From assembly GCA_026126205.1 (NCBI GenBank), contig JAHCJP010000008.1, forward strand, positions 1 to 56,390: a stretch of 56,390 nt of DNA, read 5' to 3'. This DNA is from Maricaulaceae bacterium (GTDB lineage Bacteria; Pseudomonadota; Alphaproteobacteria; Caulobacterales; Maricaulaceae). Below are positions 25,932 to 34,638 of this stretch, one piece after another. The notes under the pieces are model-generated. The model saw only the letters and a list, made by a program, of their open reading frames with translations, was not told the origin of the DNA and ran no database searches. Numbering within the stretch: the first letter of the stretch is position 1; the number at the start of each line of letters is the position of its first letter. The position numbers were made by a program, and so were the translations under genes.

Positions 25932-27068
25932 TCACGCCGCGTAGAAGGCCGCCAGCCGGTCGATCTTGCGCAGCGCCTTGCCGGGCCAGGCCGAGACCGG
26001 GCCCAGCGGCGCGCGTTCCAGCGCCCCGGCCATGCGCGTAGTCACGCCGCGCAGCGCCGCCACCATCGATGGCGCGGCGGCGCAGCCGGCGGCGAGGCCG
26101 ATCTGATAGCCGCCCAGATGCTGTTTGAAGTCATAGTCGCCGGGGCCGAGATGGATGGCGGTCACGCCCTGCGCGGCGCTGCCGCGCGCGATCTCCAGCA
26201 GCAGGGCGAGGCCAGGGCCATAGTTCGAGAACGCCGGGTCATAGGCCGGGAACCAGTAGTGCATTGCGGTGGCCGAGCGCATGCCGACATGCACCGCCGC
26301 GATGCGCCCGCCGATGCGCAGCGAAGAGACGCAGCCCGCGAACCCGTCGCCGCGGCGGCCGGCGATGTCGCGCATCAGCCGGTTGGTCCAGCCGACGCTG
26401 AACACGTCGAACACGCCGGTGCGGCGGTATTGCGCGCGCTTCCACGCCACCATGGTCTCGAACACCGCCGGGTCGGGGTCGTCGAGAATGAATTCGAAAC
26501 CGCCCTCGGCTTCCTCCAGCTTGCGGCGCCGGGAACGGATATTGCGGAAGGCCTTGGCCTCGGCCGCCGAGCGCGCCTCGATGAAGGAGTCATAGCCCTG
26601 TGACAGGTCGACCACCCACGAACCGTCACGCCAGGCGTGGTGCGGGCGGAAGGCGGCCTGCGCCGCCAGAACGCTGTGAAACTCGAACACCGGCACGCCG
26701 GCGGCGCGCAGAATGTCCGTGGCCTGCGCGCCGAAGCCCGGCTCGGCGATCAGGCCGTGATAATCGCCCAGCGGGCCGCCCAGCGGCCGCGCATAGCCCA
26801 CCCGGCCGGTGTGCAGCGGCAGAAACGCCCGCACCGCGCCGCCGCGGCGGATCACGGCGACGCGCGCATCGCCCCGCGCCTGCTCGCAGGCCTGCGCGAA
26901 CTCCGGCGCGAAATACGGAATGTCCAGCAGCGGGCCGGCGGCGCGGAACGCCGCCCAGGCGCCGCGTTCGGCCTCGGTCAGTTCGCTGGGTCGTTTCAGG
27001 TCGGCCTGCACTGTTCCGGCGCTCCATATCGGCACGCTTTGGCGCGCGAGGGCGGGCCAACGCGCCAT
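25932..27068 (-). CDS. CelD/BcsL-family GNAT acyltransferase
   Basis: A 378-residue protein of the GNAT_acetyltr_6 (CelD/FemAB-like) group. The core reads SAAEAKAFRNIRSRRRKLEE, then VAWKRAQYRRTGVFDVFS, and SLRIGGRIAAVHVGMRS with AMHYWFPAYDPAFSNYGPG. These conserved blocks belong to the acyltransferase involved in cellulose and exopolysaccharide production. It is transcribed away from the flippase gene and sits between the formaldehyde operon and polysaccharide genes. It probably acylates a polysaccharide repeat unit or lipid intermediate. Confidence 0.85.
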   Translation of the reverse strand: MARWPALARQSVPIWSAGTVQADLKRPSELTEAERGAWAAFRAAGPLLDIPYFAPEFAQACEQARGDARVAVIRRGGAVRAFLPLHTGRVGYARPLGGPLGDYHGLIAEPGFGAQATDILRAAGVPVFEFHSVLAAQAAFRPHHAWRDGSWVVDLSQGYDSFIEARSAAEAKAFRNIRSRRRKLEEAEGGFEFILDDPDPAVFETMVAWKRAQYRRTGVFDVFSVGWTNRLMRDIAGRRGDGFAGCVSSLRIGGRIAAVHVGMRSATAMHYWFPAYDPAFSNYGPGLALLLEIARGSAAQGVTAIHLGPGDYDFKQHLGGYQIGLAAGCAAAPSMVAALRGVTTRMAGALERAPLGPVSAWPGKALRKIDRLAAFYAA

Positions 27069-27165
27069 TCCGGCCTGATCCCGTGCAGATTCCTTGCCGT
27101 TAATCGCCTGTCAGCAGGCCCGGATTATGCATGGCTCGCGCGTCAGGGGAACGCGAGAGAGCCAA

Positions 27166-28623
27166 ATGCTGGGCCGCCACCTTCTTGGATACCTGCCGAT
27201 GCAGGCCGCGCAGGCGATCGTCGGTTTCGGCGGCATCGTGGTGCTGACGCGCCTGCTGCCGCCCGAGGAGTATGGCCGTTACGCGCTGGTGCTGGCGGCC
27301 ATGCACCTGACGCACATGGCGCTGTTCACCTGGCTGGAATCGGCGGTGGCGCGCTTTCACGCCCGCGCCGACAAGCGCGGCGGACTGGCCGCCCACCTCG
27401 CCTCGGCCTATGGCGCGTGGCTGGCGGCGGCGGCGCTGGCGCTCGTCCTCGGCGGGCTGGGCATCTGGCTGGCGCCGCTGGCGGCGGACCTGAAGACCGC
27501 GCTGGGTTTCGGCCTTGCGGCGCTGGTCGTGCGCGCGCTGGGCAATATCGGGCTTGAGACGCATCGCGCCGCCGGGCGCGTGGCGCGCTATTCCGGGCTG
27601 GAAAGCCTGGTGCTGCTGCTCGGCTTCGGGCTGGGCGTCGGCTTCATCATCGCCACGCCGCTGGGCGCGGCGGGGCCATTCGCGGGCATGGCGCTGGGCG
27701 CGCTGGCGGCGCTGCTGATCGACCTGCCGTCGCACCTCAACCGCGCGAAAAACTCCGCCCCGAAGCCGAAGCGCGCGCGCATCTACCTCGCCTACGGCCT
27801 GCCGATTTCGGCCTCGCTGGTGTTCGAGCACCTGCTGTCGGTCGGCGACCGCTTCCTGATCGCCGGCTTTCTCGACGAGGCCGCGGTGGGGCTTTACGCC
27901 GCCGGCTACGGCATGGCCGACCGGGTGATGAACATCCTGTTCGTGTGGATGGGCATGGCGCTGACGCCGCTGCTGATCTCGGCGCTGGAGCGCGAGGGGC
28001 CGCAGGCCGCCCGTGACGTGGCGCTGCGCGCGGCGCGCATCATGGGGCTGGTGGCGTTTCCCGCCGCCGCCGGGCTGGCGCTGGTCGCCGCGCCGCTGGC
28101 CGGGGTGATGGTGGGCGAGGACTTCCGCGAGGGCGCGGCGATGATCGCCCCGTGGATCGCGCTGGCCGGGCTGATGAACGGCCTGATGACCTATTATTTC
28201 CACGAGGCTTTCATCCTGAAGCGCCGCACCGGGATGATGGCGGCGATGATGGCGGGCGCGGCGGTTCTGAACCTGGTTCTCAACATCGCGCTGCTGCCGC
28301 TGTTCGGCATCACCGGCGCGGCCATCGCCACCGTCATCGCCTACGGCGCCGGGCTGACCGCCTGCGCCCTGATCGGCCGGCGCCTGTTCCCGCTGCCAGT
28401 GCCGCTGCGCGACTGGGGCAAGGCGGCGCTGGCCACGGCCGGCATGGCGCTGGCCGTGATCGCCGTTCCCGGTGAAGGTCCGGCGATTCTCACCCTTCTC
28501 ATCAAGGCCGGCGCCGGCGCCGCGGTTTACGCCGCGCTGGCGCTGGCGCTGAACGTCGCCGGCTGCCGCGGCTGGATCCGCGATGCGCGGCTGGCCCTGA
28601 AGCCCGCGGAGACCGCCGCATGA
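27166..28623 (+). CDS. Oligosaccharide flippase (Wzx/MATE-like)
   Basis: A 485-residue integral membrane protein with about 12-14 hydrophobic spans, of the polysaccharide transporter (MOP) superfamily. It begins LGYLPMQAAQAIVGFGGIVV and contains the EEYGRYALVLAAMHL motif typical of Wzx/RfbX proteins. ATG 27166, after GAGAG, is preferred to the longer frame from 27094, which lacks a hydrophobic start. It flips lipid-linked repeat units across the inner membrane. The stop overlaps the following glycosyltransferase start as ATGA. Confidence 0.92.
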   Translation: MLGRHLLGYLPMQAAQAIVGFGGIVVLTRLLPPEEYGRYALVLAAMHLTHMALFTWLESAVARFHARADKRGGLAAHLASAYGAWLAAAALALVLGGLGIWLAPLAADLKTALGFGLAALVVRALGNIGLETHRAAGRVARYSGLESLVLLLGFGLGVGFIIATPLGAAGPFAGMALGALAALLIDLPSHLNRAKNSAPKPKRARIYLAYGLPISASLVFEHLLSVGDRFLIAGFLDEAAVGLYAAGYGMADRVMNILFVWMGMALTPLLISALEREGPQAARDVALRAARIMGLVAFPAAAGLALVAAPLAGVMVGEDFREGAAMIAPWIALAGLMNGLMTYYFHEAFILKRRTGMMAAMMAGAAVLNLVLNIALLPLFGITGAAIATVIAYGAGLTACALIGRRLFPLPVPLRDWGKAALATAGMALAVIAVPGEGPAILTLLIKAGAGAAVYAALALALNVAGCRGWIRDARLALKPAETAA

Positions 28624-29591
28624 ACGCCCCCCTGCCCGTCATGGACGCGCCGCTGGCGCGCGAGAGCCTGAACACCGCGGCGCTGAACGCGCCCGCCCCC
28701 GTGTTGTCGGTGCTGATCCCCTTCCACCGCGACGACCCGGCGCCGCTGACCGCCGCACTGGCCGCACAGGCCGCCGCGGCGCAGGCGGACGCCGAGATCA
28801 TCCTCTACGATGACGGCGAACCGGACCGGCGGCTGAACCTGGCGGTCGCGAGCGCCGCCGCCGCCCTGCCGGTTCCCGTGCGGGTGCTGACCGCGACGCG
28901 CAACCTGGGGCGCGCCGCGGCGCGCAACCGCCTCGCCGCCGCCGCCCGCGGCCGCTGGCTGCTGTTTCTGGACGCCGACATGACGCTTCCGCCGGGCTTC
29001 CTCGCCCGCTGGCTGGAACAGGCGCAGCGCGAGGACGCCGACGCGGTGTTCGGCGGCTATGACGCCGCCCCGGATACCGACCCCGCCCACGCCCTTCACG
29101 CGGCGCTGGCGCGCGTCAGCGACGTAAAATCCGCCGCGGCGCGGCGCGAAATCGGCCCCACCGCCGTCTGCACCAGCAACCTGCTGGTCCGCGCCGCGGT
29201 GTTGCGCGACGTGCGCTTCGACGAGGGTTTCGCCGGCTGGGGCTGGGAGGATGTCGACTGGGCGGTGCGCGCCGCGCGCGCCTGGCGGCTGGACCATGCC
29301 GACAACCCGGCCGGCCACGCCGGCTGGCAGCCGCCCGGGGCGCTGCTGGCGAAATTCCGTGACGCGGGCCGCAACTACGCCCGCCTGCTGTCCAAACACC
29401 CGCAACTGGCCGCCCTTCCGGGCGCCAGGGCGGCGCGGATGCTGCGCCGCATTCCGGGTCAGGCGCTGGCCGCCGCCGCCTGGGCGGCGCTGGCGCGCAG
29501 CAACGCCCTGCCGATGCGGGCGCGGGTGCTGGCGCTGAAACTGTGGCGGGCCGCCTGGGCCGCCGAAGCCATGAAGGAGGCCCGCGCATGA
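28620..29591 (+). CDS. Family 2 glycosyltransferase
   Basis: A 323-residue inverting GT-A glycosyltransferase. It shows VLIPFHRDDP at the nucleotide-sugar site, AARNRLAAAARGRWLLFLDA with DAD-M as the DxD motif, and GWGWEDVDWAVRA as the acceptor/catalytic block. No membrane anchor is evident. It overlaps the flippase and the deacetylase genes by four bases on either side and extends or decorates the polysaccharide repeat unit. Confidence 0.92.
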   Translation: MNAPLPVMDAPLARESLNTAALNAPAPVLSVLIPFHRDDPAPLTAALAAQAAAAQADAEIILYDDGEPDRRLNLAVASAAAALPVPVRVLTATRNLGRAAARNRLAAAARGRWLLFLDADMTLPPGFLARWLEQAQREDADAVFGGYDAAPDTDPAHALHAALARVSDVKSAAARREIGPTAVCTSNLLVRAAVLRDVRFDEGFAGWGWEDVDWAVRAARAWRLDHADNPAGHAGWQPPGALLAKFRDAGRNYARLLSKHPQLAALPGARAARMLRRIPGQALAAAAWAALARSNALPMRARVLALKLWRAAWAAEAMKEARA

Positions 29592-30370
29592 CGCCCGCGC
29601 CCTATATTCCCTCCGCCGGGCCGCTGGGCCGGCTCGCCCGCCTGCAGGCGCGTTTCACGGCGCGCGATCCCTTGCGCATCGCGCTCGACCGGCCGCTGGT
29701 CAGCGTCACCTTCGACGATTTCCCGAAATCGGCCGCGATCGCCGGGCGCGCGGCACTGGAAAAGCATGGCTGGAGCGGAACCTGGTTCGCCAGCGCCGGC
29801 TTCGCCGGAACCGTCACCCATCACGGCCCGATGTTCGAGGCCGCCGACATCGCCAGCCTGGCCGCCGCGGGACACGAGATCGGCTGTCACACCTTCGGCC
29901 ATGGCGATGCGGCGCGGATGAGCGAGGCGGAGCTGCTGAAAGACGCCGGCCGCAACGCCGACGCGCTGATGGCGATGGGCGCCAGCGGCTTTTTCCGCAG
30001 TTTCGCCTTTCCCTATGGCGAGGCGTCTCCGGCCGCGAAACGCGCCCTCGGCGCCCGCTTCGGCGCCCTGCGCGGCGTGCGGCCCGGGATCAACCGCGAT
30101 GGCGCGGACCGGCTGCTGCTGTGCGCGGTCGGCATCGACGGCGGCGCGGCGGGCGTGGCCCGCGCGCTCGACTTCATCGAACTGGCGGCGGAGCGCCCCG
30201 GCTGGCTGATCTTCTATGTCCATGACGTGCAGGACGAACCCACCCCGTGGGGCTGCACGCCGCAGGAGCTGGCGGACGTGCTGGCGGCGGTGGCCGAATC
30301 CGGCGCCGGGGTGCTGCCGATGGCGGCGGCGCTGGACGCCGTCAATCGCCGCAATAGTGAGGCGGCCTAG
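29588..30370 (+). CDS. Polysaccharide deacetylase (NodB homology)
   Basis: A 260-residue carbohydrate esterase 4-like protein. The metal-binding motif 1 is VTFDDFPKS (the usual TFDDG altered to DDFP), motif 2 is IGCHTFGHGD, and FAFPYGEASP matches the motif 3 region. No signal peptide is evident, so it may act in the cytoplasm or leave by another route. The last of a three-gene coupled unit, convergent with the O-antigen ligase gene. It probably N- or O-deacetylates the polymer or its precursor. Confidence 0.88.
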   Translation: MTPAPYIPSAGPLGRLARLQARFTARDPLRIALDRPLVSVTFDDFPKSAAIAGRAALEKHGWSGTWFASAGFAGTVTHHGPMFEAADIASLAAAGHEIGCHTFGHGDAARMSEAELLKDAGRNADALMAMGASGFFRSFAFPYGEASPAAKRALGARFGALRGVRPGINRDGADRLLLCAVGIDGGAAGVARALDFIELAAERPGWLIFYVHDVQDEPTPWGCTPQELADVLAAVAESGAGVLPMAAALDAVNRRNSEAA

Positions 30371-31620
30371 CCGGCCTCACGCGGCGCCGCCAGCTTGGCG
30401 GCGATGGCGCAGAACAGCACCCAGCTCAGCCCGTTCTGCTGCAGCAGGTTGCTCTCCGACAGGCTGACGACCCCATAGGCGGCCAGGAAAGCCAGCGTCC
30501 AGTAGGTCTCGGCGCCCGAGAACAGCCGCAACGCGGCGCGGCCCAGCGTCAGCAGATAGGCCAGCGCCATCAGAATGGTCCCTGGAATACCGATCGCCAG
30601 CGCCGTCTCCAGCCAGCCGTTGTGCGCGGTCGGCACCGGCCATTGCGTCTCCAGCCGTACCCGGAAGGAGGGGCCGAAATCCTCGGCCCAGAAGGCGCCG
30701 TAGCCGTATCCGGTCCACGGCCGTTCGGCGATCATCCGCGCCAGCACCTCCCAGATGTCGGTGCGGCCGGTCAGGGTGGCGTCGCGGCCCAGCGCGCGCA
30801 GCGCCTCCTCCGGCGCCACGAAGGCGACCAGCGCGATCAGCGCCGCGCCGGTCAGCCCGCCGAACACCACCATCAGGGCCAGGCCGACGCCCTGCCGCAC
30901 CAGCGCGATCCCCGCCGCGCCGGCGGCCACGATCAGCAGCATCAGCAACGCGGTGCGCGAGGTGGACATCACCACCAGCCCGGCCTGAAAGGCGAACACG
31001 GCGAACCACAGCAGGCGCCAGCGCGGGAAGAAGGCCGCGGCGGCCAGCGAGGCGGCGGCGCCGAAAGCCATCTGCGCGCCGAGGGTGTTCTTCTCCCACC
31101 ACAGGCCGCGCCAGGCGCCGGCATGGATATCGGCGTGCACCCCGAAACCCGGAAACAGCGCCGAGGCGACGAAACTGCCGAAAGCGAGAAGGGCGAAACT
31201 GACGGCGACCATCGCCACCAGGTCCGGCCAGCGCCAGCGCGACGCCAGCCACAGGCCGAACAGCGTCGTCATCAGCAGCGCGAACCCGCGCCGCACGGTC
31301 AGCCCGGAATCGACCGACCACAGCATCGACGCGACGCAGAGCAGCGCCAGGAACAGGATCAGCGGCGTGCGCAAGGCCGCGCCCAGCGACGCCATCGGCC
31401 GCGCGCACAGCAGCAGCAGCGTCGCCGCATACACCGGCAGCCACATCAGCCGCAGGATCACCGAGCCTTCGGGATTCTCCGGCGTGGCCAGCAGCGGCCC
31501 CAGAAGGGCCTGCGAAAACAGCAGCATGAACAGGACGGTCAGCCCCGCCTCGGCCCAGCGCAGCACGCCGATGCGCGGCCCGGCGCGCAGCGCCCCTATG
31601 GCGGCGGTTACGCCGCCCAT
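30367..31620 (-). CDS. O-antigen ligase/polymerase family membrane protein
   Basis: A 417-residue protein with about 10-11 membrane spans and a large periplasmic loop ending GRTDIWEVLARMIAERPWTGYGYGAFW. This is the Wzy_C signature (G-x-x-D-x-W followed by G-G/YG-x-F) of O-antigen ligases and exopolysaccharide polymerases. Its start overlaps the CpsD-like gene by 13 bases. In this context polymerisation of exopolysaccharide repeat units is more likely than lipopolysaccharide ligation. Confidence 0.92.
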   Translation of the reverse strand: MGGVTAAIGALRAGPRIGVLRWAEAGLTVLFMLLFSQALLGPLLATPENPEGSVILRLMWLPVYAATLLLLCARPMASLGAALRTPLILFLALLCVASMLWSVDSGLTVRRGFALLMTTLFGLWLASRWRWPDLVAMVAVSFALLAFGSFVASALFPGFGVHADIHAGAWRGLWWEKNTLGAQMAFGAAASLAAAAFFPRWRLLWFAVFAFQAGLVVMSTSRTALLMLLIVAAGAAGIALVRQGVGLALMVVFGGLTGAALIALVAFVAPEEALRALGRDATLTGRTDIWEVLARMIAERPWTGYGYGAFWAEDFGPSFRVRLETQWPVPTAHNGWLETALAIGIPGTILMALAYLLTLGRAALRLFSGAETYWTLAFLAAYGVVSLSESNLLQQNGLSWVLFCAIAAKLAAPREAG

Positions 31621-32246
31621 CGCGCGTCGTCCGGCGCGCGGTTCAGGATCAGCCCGGCCACGACCCCGCCGCGCGCCTCGATGGCGCGGCGGCGGGCGGC
31701 GATGGCCTCGTATCCCGGACGGCGGGCGTCGGCGACCAGCAGCACGCCGTCAATGTCTCCGGCCAGCGCCAGCACCGCGCGGCTGGTTCCCGGCGCGTCG
31801 ATGACGGCCAGGTCGATGGAGGCGCGCACCGCGTCCCAGTATTCCGCCGCCGGACGCAGGGCGAGACGCTGCACATCCCCCGGCGCGCGCTGGAACTCGG
31901 TGACGAACAGGCGGCTGCCGCCGGCGCGGCGGGCGACCAGGCGCGCGCGCGCGCCTTCCGGCTCGGCCCGCCAGAACGGCGTGCGCCCGAAACCGGCGTC
32001 GAAAGCCTCGCTGGTCACCGCGCCCAGCAGGCGGCGCTGCGGGTTGCGGGCGAAGTCGAGATCGAACAGCCACACGCCGCGCGCCGAACGCGCCGCGGCG
32101 ATGCGCGCCAGCTCGCGCGCAACCGTGGAGGCGCCGACGCCGCGGCCGGCGCCCATCACCATCACCACGCGGCCGCGGCCGCCCGGCCGGGCGACCGGCT
32201 CCAGCCGCTCGACGACATCGATCAGCTCCGTGGTGAGGTCGAGCAT
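31608..32246 (-). CDS. CpsD/CapB-like P-loop protein with degenerate Walker A
   Basis: A 212-residue protein in the position of a bacterial tyrosine autokinase or ParA-like partner of Wzz. Walker A reads GAGRGVGAST: the invariant P-loop lysine is replaced by alanine and the ParA-type signature lysine by arginine. Walker A' (WLFDLDFARNPQ) and Walker B (LAVIDAPG) are kept. There is no tyrosine-rich C-terminal tail. It therefore may not bind or hydrolyse ATP normally, or may be a regulatory pseudo-kinase for chain length. It lies between wzz and wzy on the same strand, 44 bases after wzz. Confidence 0.8.
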   Translation of the reverse strand: MLDLTTELIDVVERLEPVARPGGRGRVVMVMGAGRGVGASTVARELARIAAARSARGVWLFDLDFARNPQRRLLGAVTSEAFDAGFGRTPFWRAEPEGARARLVARRAGGSRLFVTEFQRAPGDVQRLALRPAAEYWDAVRASIDLAVIDAPGTSRAVLALAGDIDGVLLVADARRPGYEAIAARRRAIEARGGVVAGLILNRAPDDARWAA

Positions 32247-32290
32247 TGCAACGCCTTGATTCCCGGGGCCTCAGGCTCGCCCGGCGATAG

Positions 32291-33799
32291 TTAACGGGCC
32301 GCGAACGGCGCCGATCTGTCGGCCACCCGCGCCAGCACCGGCAGATCGCGGACGTCGGCGGGAACATCCGCCTTCGTCCGCCGCGACGCACGGGCCGGGC
32401 GCGCGCCGGCGCCGCCGCCGCCATGCTCGCGCCAGTAGCCGCGGATCAGGCCGGCGAACAGCGCGATGCCCGCCGCCGCCGCGACCGAGGCCATCAGGCC
32501 GAGACGGCGCAGGGATTTCGGCCGGTCAGCCGGCGTGGCGCGCTCGACGATGCGCACCGAGTCGGCCGCGCCCGCCGGGGCGGCGCGCCGGGCGGCGGCC
32601 GCGGCTTCCTGAACGGTCAGCACCTGGGCCGCCTCGCCGCGTGCGGCCAGATCGCGGGCCAGCCGGTCATGCTGCGGCGCCAGACCGCCCAGCCGGGAGA
32701 TTTCCTCGCGCAGCGCGCGGATCTGACCTTGCAACGACGTAGCGCGGCGGCTTTCGGACGCGGCCAGCGATTCCAGTTGCGCGCGCTCGGTCTCCAGCGA
32801 CTGCCGCACCGGGTTGGCGCCCATGCGGCGCATGCCCATGGCGTCCAGCCCGCCAGCGGCGATGAACGCCTGCAAGGCGTCGATCTGGCGTTCGATCGCC
32901 TGCACGGGCGGGCTTTCCGGCAGATAGCGCGACAGCAGGTCCTCGCGCTCCATCCGCAATTCCAGCAGCCGGTTGGAGGCGCCGTTCTCCACATACAGCT
33001 CCACCGATTCCGGCATGGCGTTGATGCGCGCCGCAAGCGCCGCGGCGCGGGCGGCGGCGGCGTCGCGCTCGGCGCCAGCCTGCAGCAGCTGGGTCTGCAA
33101 GGCCTGCAAACGCTCCACCGCCGCGGAGCGGTCGGCCTCGAAATTCGACAGGTCATGCTCGCGCAGGAAGGCGTCCATGGCGGCCTGCGCTTCGGCGTAG
33201 GCGGCGTCGGCGCGCGCGCGGCGCTCGCCCACCCCGCCGGCGCCGTCACCGGCCAGCAGCTCCACCCGGTAGGCGAGATAGGCGTCGATGATGGCGTTCA
33301 GCACCAGCGCCGACGTCTCCGCATTGGGGTGTTCATAGCTGGCGACGATCACCGAGGCGCTAGGCGCGCGGCTGAGCGAGAAATTCTCGCGCATGACGCG
33401 CAGCGCCTGGCTTTCCGTCAGGGCCGGGCCGTCCGACACGGCCGACGGGCCGACGCGCGCCAGCGCCCGGCGGCGTACCGCGTCGGAATCGAGAATCTCG
33501 GCCTCGGACTGCATCACCTGGTCCAGCGTGAAGGCGCCGCCGGCGCCGGCCGCGCCCGGCGTGGGGTCCTGGTCCAGCAGCACCAGCATGCGCGCATGCG
33601 ATTCATAGACCGGCTTCAGGAACACGAAGCTCGCCGCCGCGCCCATAACCGCAATCAGCAGGAACAGAATCAGGATGAAACCGCGCTCGGCCCACGCCAT
33701 CTCCACCAGGTCGAACAGGTCGATCTCGCCCTTCTCCCCAGCCCCCTTCGGGGGGCTGGCGGGCGGTTCACCCCAGCCTGTGGACGCGTCGCGCGGCAT
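32291..33799 (-). CDS. Wzz/GumC-type polysaccharide co-polymerase (chain-length determinant)
   Basis: A 502-residue inner-membrane protein. The N-terminal membrane helix is near residues 36-57 and the second near 430-452, enclosing a long periplasmic coiled coil with the EYLPESPPVQAIERQI-type helix (read here as RYLPESPPVQAIERQIDAL). A proline-bearing ATPADRPKS segment precedes the second helix, as in the GNVR/Wzz family. The tail after the second helix is short and has no P-loop, so the kinase part is the separate CpsD-like gene. Divergent from wza over an 88-base gap that should hold both promoters. Confidence 0.93.
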   Translation of the reverse strand: MPRDASTGWGEPPASPPKGAGEKGEIDLFDLVEMAWAERGFILILFLLIAVMGAAASFVFLKPVYESHARMLVLLDQDPTPGAAGAGGAFTLDQVMQSEAEILDSDAVRRRALARVGPSAVSDGPALTESQALRVMRENFSLSRAPSASVIVASYEHPNAETSALVLNAIIDAYLAYRVELLAGDGAGGVGERRARADAAYAEAQAAMDAFLREHDLSNFEADRSAAVERLQALQTQLLQAGAERDAAAARAAALAARINAMPESVELYVENGASNRLLELRMEREDLLSRYLPESPPVQAIERQIDALQAFIAAGGLDAMGMRRMGANPVRQSLETERAQLESLAASESRRATSLQGQIRALREEISRLGGLAPQHDRLARDLAARGEAAQVLTVQEAAAAARRAAPAGAADSVRIVERATPADRPKSLRRLGLMASVAAAAGIALFAGLIRGYWREHGGGGAGARPARASRRTKADVPADVRDLPVLARVADRSAPFAAR

Positions 33800-33887
33800 G
33801 TCCGCATAGGGCGCGAGTCCCGCTTAACTTTTCCTTACCCAAACCGGCTTCAGCTTCACATCCGGTTAGGAATCACGGACCCCCGCC

Positions 33888-34634
33888 ATGCGCCCTGCCC
33901 TGATCCGTCTCTCCGGCGCCCTGTTGATCGCCGCCTTTGCGCTCTCGGCTTGCGGTACAAGGGCGCCGGCCCCGCACACCCGCGACGCCGACCCGCAACT
34001 GTGGCAGGCGGTGCGTTTCGAGGACTGGCGCGAAACCGATCCGGTGATGCGTTTCTTCCCCGGCGACGTGCTGGAAGTGATCGTCCACTCGGCGCCGGAA
34101 CTGACGCGCACCGTCACCGTCGCGCCCGACGGCCGCATCAGCCTGCCGCTGGCGCGCAGCGTGATGGTCAGCGGGCTCAGCGCGCCGGAAGCCGCCGGCG
34201 CCGTCGCCGACGCCTTCACCGACATGCTGCGCAACCCGATCGTCGAGGTGACTCCGCAAACCTTCGGCACCCGCAACATTCTCGTCGGCGGCCAGGTCGC
34301 CTCGCCCGGCCTGTACGAGATTCCCGGCCGCATCGGCGCGCTTGAGGCGGTGATGCTGGCTGGCGGCTTCCGCGACACCGCGCGCCGCGCCGAGGTGGTG
34401 ATCCTGCGCCGTTCGCCCTCGGGCGGAATCATGATGCGCACCGTGAACCTGCGCGCGGCGCTGCGCGGCGACGGAAGCGGAGATCCCTTCCCGCTGCGCC
34501 GCCATGACGTGGTCTATGTGCCGCGCACCACGATCGCCGAGATCAATGTGTTCGTTGACCAGTATGTCCGTGGGCTGCTGCCGTTCGACGAGGGGCTGAG
34601 CTATCTGATGATCGACGCCCTCAGGAACAACTGA
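33888..34634 (+). CDS. Polysaccharide export lipoprotein (Wza/GumB family)
   Basis: A 248-residue outer-membrane lipoprotein. The signal peptide ends in ALSACG (lipidated Cys22). The poly-export domain has FFPGDVLEVIVHSAPELTRT and VAPDGRISLPL, and an SLBB domain follows (ILVGGQVASPGLYEIPGRIG). The C-terminus ends in an amphipathic stretch after YVPRTTIAEIN. It forms the export channel for the exopolysaccharide with the neighbouring Wzz protein. A GNAT gene starts four bases after its stop. Confidence 0.95.
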   Translation: MRPALIRLSGALLIAAFALSACGTRAPAPHTRDADPQLWQAVRFEDWRETDPVMRFFPGDVLEVIVHSAPELTRTVTVAPDGRISLPLARSVMVSGLSAPEAAGAVADAFTDMLRNPIVEVTPQTFGTRNILVGGQVASPGLYEIPGRIGALEAVMLAGGFRDTARRAEVVILRRSPSGGIMMRTVNLRAALRGDGSGDPFPLRRHDVVYVPRTTIAEINVFVDQYVRGLLPFDEGLSYLMIDALRNN

Positions 34635-34638
34635 CCCG

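Noticed and set aside
30622..34345. Very long plus-strand frames (30622-32259 and 32423-34345)
   Set aside because: They mirror the wzy, CpsD-like and wzz genes; translations are low-complexity Arg/Gln/Ala with no domain, typical of high GC antisense frames.
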